NCBI GenBank assembly: GCA_937997485.1
Contig: CALKTH010000001.1
Span: 1 to 64,000 of the forward strand
Source of the DNA: an uncultured Acidimicrobiales bacterium
GTDB taxonomy: Bacteria; Actinomycetota; Acidimicrobiia; Acidimicrobiales; SZUA-35
Reading direction: 5' to 3'
Length of the DNA: 64,000 nucleotides
This document shows positions 62,373 through 64,000 of the stretch, piece by piece. The translations under genes were made by a program, and so were the position numbers. Positions within the stretch are counted from its first letter, which is position 1. Every line of letters begins with the position of its first letter. The notes beneath the pieces were generated by a model that had not been told where the DNA came from, searched no databases, and saw only the letters and a list, made by a program, of their open reading frames with translations.

Positions 62373-62557
62373 GCACCTGGTTCGGTGCGATCAACTTCCC
62401 GGATTGGAAATTCTGGAAAGACTGGCTGAAGGCAGATGGTGGCGGACCGGCGTCGCCCGTGCCGGTCCACCGCCCAACATCAAGCACCATCGCCGACAGA
62501 AGTGCAATGAATCGGCAGCCATCTTGAGAAGAACTTGACGTTGTCCGAAGACATGCT

Positions 62558-63922
62558 TCAGGTTTCGCCTGTGGTCCCGCTGGATCTTGATGCTGTGAGC
62601 ATCGACGCTGCCAGCAACACCAGCCACATCCACATGAGTGAGAGCCCGGAGCCGGCGAGCTGATCCGGGAACGCCGGACGAACGAGGCGGTACGGCAAGG
62701 CCGCAGTATCCGCGAAGTCGACGACGAGCGTTCGCCGATCGGTATTCGCTTCGACGGCAAGCCACAGCCAATTGACCACGCCCGCCGCGCCGAGAAGTAC
62801 GGCCGGCATGAGCAGGCCTCGCGTGTCGCTGATCAGGCGACTCACCGCAATCACGAGGAGGGGGACGATCACCACGAGCTGCCGCCCGGGCGACCACCAT
62901 CCATGCATGGTCAGCGCCACAAAGGTGGCCGTCAGGTAGCCCGCAGCTACCGCTGCCACCGTCCAACGACTCGCTGAGCTCTGTCGAGCGAATCGAGCGA
63001 CGGCAATCGGAGCCAGGAGCCAGAGCGGTTGCCAAGGAATGAGACCGAAGCGGCGATCGACCAGAAGCCCGACCAATCGACGGCTTCGCCCGAGGTAATT
63101 GGGCGAGGTTCCAACAACCGAGAGCTCGCCCGTTTCAGCGAAGTGGTCGCCCGCCGCGTAAACCGTCCAGCCGCCATAGATCCGCTGATGGACGACGGCG
63201 TAGACGACCCCAGACACCGCGAGCGCGGCGACGGTGCCGATGAGCTGGCGGCGATCGCCACGCAGGCCAGAGAACAGCCACAGCGCGAGCACCGCAGCGA
63301 CTGGCACGTACTTCACCGCCAACCAGGGCAGGGCCACGATCGCCATCACTACGCCGATCGTGGCGCGCGCCGTTCGCGGCCCGGCTAGCAACGCAACCGC
63401 GGTGATGACCGCCAAGGCGGCCGGCATCTCCGGATACACCTGGGTGGCGTACGGAGCGAGGGGTTGCGCCCCAGCGAACGCCGTCGTCACCAGCAGTGCC
63501 ACCACCGGTTCGACGGCGAAGCGTCGGATGGCAACCCAACAGGTGAGGCTCGCAACCGCAGCTGCGATCGCGGTCAGAAACAGACGGGCGCCGACCCATC
63601 CGCCGACCGACATTGCCGGCGCCAGGATCAGCGGAAGCAGTGGGTCATGAGGACTGAAACGCCGGCCAGCCTCATCGACCGGCGTCGTCTGCGTGTTCAG
63701 CGGAATCTCGTGGAAGGAGAGGTAAGCCTCTTCTTCAATCTCATCTGAAACGTCGAGATCGAAGTCCTCCGCCAGGCTCAACGCCGTCATGAGGTACTGG
63801 GGTTCGTCCACCGACGTCTGTGCCCCGTATGTCGATCGAGCCCCGACCCCGGGGAGGGCAAGACAAAAGGCAAGCACGCCGGCAGCTGCCGCGAAGCGCC
63901 ACGCGGCGGCTGCCGATTGCAT
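62558..63922 (-). CDS. Polytopic glycosyltransferase-like (GT-C) membrane protein
   Basis: 454 residues with about ten membrane helices. TSVDEPQYLMTALSLAEDFDLDV (near 37-60) shows the acidic DE motif in the first exterior loop, as in GT-C polyprenyl-phosphate sugar transferases, followed by a long ladder of hydrophobic segments. Substrate unknown; probably moves a sugar from a lipid donor to an envelope acceptor. Its start overlaps the stop of the next leftward gene (TGATG). Confidence 0.75.
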   Translation of the reverse strand: MQSAAAAWRFAAAAGVLAFCLALPGVGARSTYGAQTSVDEPQYLMTALSLAEDFDLDVSDEIEEEAYLSFHEIPLNTQTTPVDEAGRRFSPHDPLLPLILAPAMSVGGWVGARLFLTAIAAAVASLTCWVAIRRFAVEPVVALLVTTAFAGAQPLAPYATQVYPEMPAALAVITAVALLAGPRTARATIGVVMAIVALPWLAVKYVPVAAVLALWLFSGLRGDRRQLIGTVAALAVSGVVYAVVHQRIYGGWTVYAAGDHFAETGELSVVGTSPNYLGRSRRLVGLLVDRRFGLIPWQPLWLLAPIAVARFARQSSASRWTVAAVAAGYLTATFVALTMHGWWSPGRQLVVIVPLLVIAVSRLISDTRGLLMPAVLLGAAGVVNWLWLAVEANTDRRTLVVDFADTAALPYRLVRPAFPDQLAGSGLSLMWMWLVLLAASMLTASRSSGTTGET

Positions 63923-64000
63923 CAGCCCTGAAGACCAGCCTGAGAAATCAGGTTCCGTGTGCCTTCGAGCCCATCGCCCAGACCGGAGAGATCGAGGTCG
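63922..64000 (-). CDS. C-terminal end of a leftward gene
   Basis: The last 25 codons run in from the right edge (ending NLISQAGLQG and TGA at 63922-63924). The stop overlaps the start of the polytopic protein as TGATG, so it is translationally coupled to that gene. Too short to identify. Confidence 0.7.
   Translation of the reverse strand, partial: DLDLSGLGDGLEGTRNLISQAGLQG

Overview
The window looks like chromosomal DNA of a high-GC, Gram-positive-type actinobacterium, most likely of the Acidimicrobiia (Ilumatobacter-like) lineage. Supporting signs are a DUF3499 protein, a deazaflavin (F420)-type nitroreductase, a MenG/UbiE methyltransferase (menaquinone), several lipoproteins and membrane proteins with long Thr/Pro/Ala linkers, GTG starts, and very many ATGA/TGATG gene junctions. 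The species assignment is inference; no rRNA is present.

Layout. 1-5.6 kb: the end of an S9 peptidase, then a four-gene leftward operon of a DyP-type peroxidase with three uncharacterised partners (two of them apparently distant paralogues), then a broken ECF-sigma-like gene. 5.7-11.6 kb: leftward Ppx/GppA phosphatase, and a rightward five-gene chain in which every junction is ATGA (prmA, GGCT-like, nitronate monooxygenase, mercaptopyruvate sulfurtransferase, lytic transglycosylase lipoprotein). 11.6-19.1 kb: beta-propeller lipoprotein, acyl-CoA ligase plus APH-type kinase, secreted HExxH/DUF4214 protein, surE. 19.2-23.4 kb: tandem glycine riboswitch followed by gcvT-gcvP. 23.4-32.4 kb: VOC protein, DUF3499, XdhC, two sulfotransferases, a pair of 44-bp palindromic repeats, then a leftward operon GH3 glucosidase - membrane beta protein - HD protein resembling the C-terminal half of the CCA-adding enzyme - ATL protein. 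32.5-45.7 kb: housekeeping and envelope genes (homocysteine methyltransferase, ArfB, rhodanese, trypsin-like protease, lipid kinase, menG, MFS, succinate-semialdehyde dehydrogenase, PadR regulator).

45.7-48.4 kb is a small decayed integrative element: tRNA-Arg(CCT) at its left end, a 42-bp near-perfect copy of the tRNA 3' half at its right end, and inside it a multiply frameshifted tyrosine integrase, an orphan gene and an intact VapBC-type toxin-antitoxin pair. 48.6-55 kb holds a secreted CAP-domain protein, a hotdog thioesterase, a Coq4-family protein with a palindromic operator, and a membrane/PI-PLC-like fusion.

The most interesting locus is 55.2-61.8 kb: an EctB-type diaminobutyrate aminotransferase without ectA or ectC, immediately followed by a 1366-residue Pls/PosA-type single-module nonribosomal peptide synthetase (adenylation, carrier, then membrane segments alternating with left-handed beta-helix-like blocks), and then a sterol-desaturase/fatty-acid-hydroxylase family membrane protein. 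The simplest reading is that the aminotransferase makes 2,4-diaminobutyrate and the synthetase activates and polymerises or transfers it, giving a poly(diaminobutyrate)-like cationic isopeptide or a DAB-modified surface compound. This is inference. The window ends with an ECF sigma factor, a polytopic glycosyltransferase-like protein and the tail of one more leftward gene.
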